Below, piece after piece: positions 6,341 through 7,658 of a stretch of DNA of 7,658 nt. This DNA is from Ruminiclostridium sp. (lineage in GTDB: Bacteria > Bacillota_A > Clostridia > Oscillospirales > Ruminococcaceae): contig JAFZOA010000184.1 in assembly GCA_017550775.1 (NCBI GenBank), forward strand, positions 1 to 7,658, written 5' to 3'. The notes beneath the pieces were generated by a model. That model was not told the origin of the DNA and ran no database searches. It saw only the letters and a program-made list of their open reading frames with translations. Both the position numbers and the translations under genes were made by a program. Position 1 is the first letter of the stretch; each line of letters starts with the position of its first letter.

Positions 6341-6656
6341 AAATTGTATCACGAACTATCGGCATGTAAATTTTTGTAGGTAGTTCAGATACCCCCATTT
6401 GTCACCGCAAACTGGCGGTACTGTATCCGTCCGGGGTAATTAGCATAGCCGGAATTGGTATCGGAAACTGATGGTGTGTTACCACTTTGGGGTAATTAGA
6501 ATAGCTTGATTTGACATCGGAAACTATCGGCATGTTAATATTTGGAGGTAGTTCAGATACCCACATTTGTCACCGCAAACTGGCGGTACTGTATCCGTCC
6601 GGGGTAATTAGCATAGCCGGAATTGGTATCGAAAACTAACGGTAAGGTCATACAAA
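6321..6656. repeat. Tandem array of six 56-bp units
   Basis: Units begin at 6321, 6377, 6433, 6489, 6545 and 6601. Most open with GGGGTAATTAG or a variant, have ATA near position 13, A-rich ATTGG or ATTTG near 22, and GGAAACTATCGG or a variant at about 31-42. A less conserved 14-base tail follows. A decayed further copy can be traced at about 6263-6320. The period is not a multiple of three and stops occur in the frames, so this is not a protein repeat. Whole units vary, unlike CRISPR repeats with unique spacers. Confidence 0.85.
6354..6642. repeat. 168-bp higher-order repeat (three 56-bp monomers) in two copies
   Basis: Bases 6354-6463 and 6522-6631 match at all but 4 of 110 positions by eye, with weaker similarity to 6474 and 6642. 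The offset of 168 equals three monomers, whereas neighbouring monomers are far more diverged. Units 2 and 5 each contain a small hairpin, ACCGC with GCGGT, at 6404-6419 and 6572-6587. Confidence 0.88.
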
Positions 6657-6688
6657 TATCGGCCTTCGAAAATGCGGTTGTTATCGCG

Positions 6689-6775
6689 TTTCCCCAAAAT
6701 CGCATTTTCTTTTTGACCGTTTTACCGCAAACCCGCGTTTTCTTTTTGAATGTTTTACCCCAAATCCGCATAATT
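6689..6775. repeat. 33-bp tandem repeat, about 2.6 copies
   Basis: Units start at 6689, 6722 and 6755. Each has a CC(C/G)CAAA core, a CGC a few bases later, then a TTTTCTTTTTGA stretch in the first two copies. Because 33 is a multiple of three, both strands read as 11-residue peptide repeats (LPQTRVFFLNV-like on plus, K-T-V-K-K-K-like on minus). No ribosome site or plausible complete gene supports translation. Confidence 0.75.
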
Positions 6776-6837
6776 GTCAAGTGCTACGCTATTTATTATA
6801 TGCATTTTTTGCAAATGAGGAAAAAACTATCAAAATA

Positions 6838-7020
6838 CAATTTCGTTATCATAATCAGCCAAAATTTCACCAATTCTATGATGCTTTGATCGGATGCGGT
6901 AAATTTTTCTTAAAATCCAATTTCGTTATCATAATAGGTTTGAATGGCATCCGATCTATGACTTTTTAACCGAAGTCGGAAAAAATCTCTTGATCGCCAT
7001 TCTTGTTATCATAATATGTT
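6838..7020. repeat. 80-bp tandem repeat with conserved GTTATCATAAT core
   Basis: CAATTTCGTTATCATAAT occurs at 6838-6855 and 6918-6935, and the variant CATTCTTGTTATCATAAT at 6998-7015, spaced exactly 80 bp. Between the cores the sequence is diverged but alignable (CTATGA, then T-rich, then GG followed by A/T-rich). A decayed earlier copy may cover about 6758-6837. The conserved core against diverged filler suggests either selection on the core or old duplication. Confidence 0.75.
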
Positions 7021-7049
7021 TGAGGCGGAAAGAGCAAGTAAAGAATAAT
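7020..7049 (+). promoter_or_regulatory. Candidate promoter for the NUMOD gene
   Basis: TTGAGG (7020-7025), an 18-base spacer and AATAAT (7044-7049; 5 of 6 to the -10 consensus) lie right after the last 80-bp core. A start near 7056 would give a leader of about 110 bases holding both hairpins below. Not proven. Confidence 0.35.
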
Positions 7050-7102
7050 TATCTTGTGAACGACTCCTGACTCTTATCTGCTGTCAAACACCAACCCAAT
7101 TT

Positions 7103-7115
7103 CGGCAGTATGCCG
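7103..7115 (+). other. Small leader hairpin
   Basis: CGGCA (7103-7107) and TGCCG (7111-7115) form a 5-bp stem with the 3-base loop GTA. It stands one base before the larger hairpin, so the two may stack in the leader RNA. Confidence 0.5.
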
Positions 7116-7116
7116 C

Positions 7117-7152
7117 GGAAGGTTCCTTTAGGTGCACATAAAGGAGCCTTCC
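7117..7152 (+). promoter_or_regulatory. 14-bp leader hairpin just before the NUMOD ribosome site
   Basis: GGAAGGTTCCTTTA (7117-7130) pairs with TAAAGGAGCCTTCC (7139-7152), with one G-T pair and the 8-base loop GGTGCACA. It ends two bases before the true ribosome site, and its right arm contains a second AAAGGAG (7140-7146). No T run follows, so it is unlikely to terminate. It could modulate ribosome access or protect the mRNA 5' end. Confidence 0.65.
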
Positions 7153-7154
7153 AG

Positions 7155-7161
7155 AAAGGAG
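7155..7161 (+). promoter_or_regulatory. Ribosome binding site of the NUMOD gene
   Basis: AAAGGAG lies 5 bases before the ATG at 7167. It is strong, and it decides this start. Confidence 0.8.
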
Positions 7162-7166
7162 TAATT

Positions 7167-7658
7167 ATGACAGATTACGACAAAGAGCAACTCTTAGACT
7201 CTTTAGGGACCGAGTGGAGACCGATCCGGGGTTTTCCTCAATACGAGATTTCAAAATCAGGACATGTCCGAAACATCAAAACAGGACGCACTTTGGAACT
7301 TCACATTTCTCGCGGCGGGTGGTACGTGAGGCTGTACGATCGCTCAAAGCATTCAACAAGAATAAAGTCTTTGAGCAAGCTTATTTATGAGGCTTATGTT
7401 GAAACGCCGGACTATAGGTATACTATTGTATATAAAGACGGCGACCCGTTAAACGACGAATTATCCAATATGTCAGTGAAGCCCTATTACCGTGATGACT
7501 GCTTCAAGGCTAAGCCTGTGGACGAGTACAGTATTGACGGTCAGCTGATAAAGACCTGGCATTCCGGGTTATCGGCGGCGAAGAACTATGGCATCAAGCC
7601 GGTCGGCATATACAGATGCTGCAAAGGGAAAAAGCCGTCCGCAGGGAACAAGGTCTGG
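7167..7658 (+). CDS. NUMOD4/NUMOD1 protein, HNH-endonuclease relative without the HNH histidine (3' end outside window)
   Basis: The frame is open for 164 residues to the window end. Residues 16-30 (EWRPIRGFPQYEISK) and G32-x-V-R are the NUMOD4 opening. GGWYVRLYD (50-58) and LSKLIYEAY (69-77) complete it. Residues 89-102 (YKDGDPLNDELSNM) occupy the place of the HNH core, usually H-x-D-G-x-x-x-N-N-x-x-x-N-L, but the histidine is Tyr89 and the second Asn is Asp97. The His of the usual H-R-L before the core is also absent (Ser70). KPVDEYSIDG to the end (116-164) is a NUMOD1 DNA-binding module, with the typical W-H-S-G-L-S-A-A segment (131-138) and C-C-K-G-K. By family pattern only a few residues should be missing. 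It may bind DNA without cutting it, or be a decayed homing endonuclease. Such genes are typical of phages, introns and mobile regions. Confidence 0.85.
   Translation, partial: MTDYDKEQLLDSLGTEWRPIRGFPQYEISKSGHVRNIKTGRTLELHISRGGWYVRLYDRSKHSTRIKSLSKLIYEAYVETPDYRYTIVYKDGDPLNDELSNMSVKPYYRDDCFKAKPVDEYSIDGQLIKTWHSGLSAAKNYGIKPVGIYRCCKGKKPSAGNKVW

Larger units (their letters stand above)
6161..7166. other. Gene-poor, AT-rich repeat region
   Basis: I see no convincing gene in these 1006 bases. Open frames are short, and those over the arrays owe their openness to the repeats. The content is three tandem arrays (56, 33 and 80 bp), a palindrome, a candidate promoter and leader hairpins of the next gene. 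The arrays share short words, for example the 12-mer GAAAAAACTATC at 6253-6264 and 6820-6831, and CCGCAAAC in the 56-bp and 33-bp arrays. They may therefore derive from a common ancestor. Confidence 0.7.

Noticed and set aside
6321..6656. Possible CRISPR array
   Set aside because: The whole 56-bp unit varies gradually with no invariant repeat and no unique spacers, and units 1-3 are copied as a block in units 4-6. No cas gene is present.
6553..6780. 75-residue minus-strand frame with an 11-residue repeat rich in lysine
   Set aside because: The peptide repeat follows directly from the 33-bp DNA repeat, both strands are open, the rest runs through the non-coding 56-bp array, and no ribosome site was seen.
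6623..6889. 88-residue plus-strand frame through the 33-bp array
   Set aside because: It has no good ribosome site, it starts inside a 56-bp unit, and its hydrophobic repeat mirrors the DNA repeat. It is probably chance.

Overview
The window looks like chromosomal DNA of an anaerobic Gram-positive bacterium of the Clostridia, plausibly Oscillospiraceae or a Ruminococcus relative. That assignment is an inference from gene content (MoxR/DUF58/transglutaminase operon, stand-alone biotin ligase, BioY), AGGAG-type ribosome sites, frequent ATA, AGG and AGA codons, and a histidine tRNA with encoded CCA. I could not test it by database search.

Bases 1-5209 form one compact plus-strand gene block without visible internal terminators. 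It holds the 3' end of a MoxR-family AAA+ ATPase, a DUF58 membrane protein, a large membrane-anchored transglutaminase-like protein, a biotin-protein ligase without a DNA-binding domain, and the biotin transporter subunit BioY. The first three are the well-known MoxR/DUF58/transglutaminase set, thought to act in chaperone-like assembly or modification at the cell envelope. The last two are a biotin module: BioY brings biotin in and the ligase attaches it to carboxylases. The ligase start lies inside the transglutaminase gene (28-base overlap), so the two modules are translationally linked.

Bases 5262-5441 are a self-contained tRNA-His unit: a strong consensus promoter, the tRNA with G-1 and C73, encoded CCA, and a strong hairpin terminator.

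From about 5442 to the window end the character changes to accessory DNA. There are short phased direct repeats (20-bp and 10-bp periods), a perfect 19-bp inverted repeat, and an amidoligase-like gene (PF12224 type) cut off at about half its normal length. Then comes roughly 1 kb of AT-rich, apparently non-coding DNA built from three tandem repeat arrays with periods of 56, 33 and 80 bp. The 56-bp array shows a higher-order structure: a three-monomer, 168-bp block is duplicated. The window ends inside a NUMOD4/NUMOD1 protein related to HNH homing endonucleases but without the HNH histidine, preceded by a leader with two hairpins. The tRNA-His gene may mark the edge of an integrated or decaying element, but no duplicated tRNA 3' end (att repeat) is visible here.
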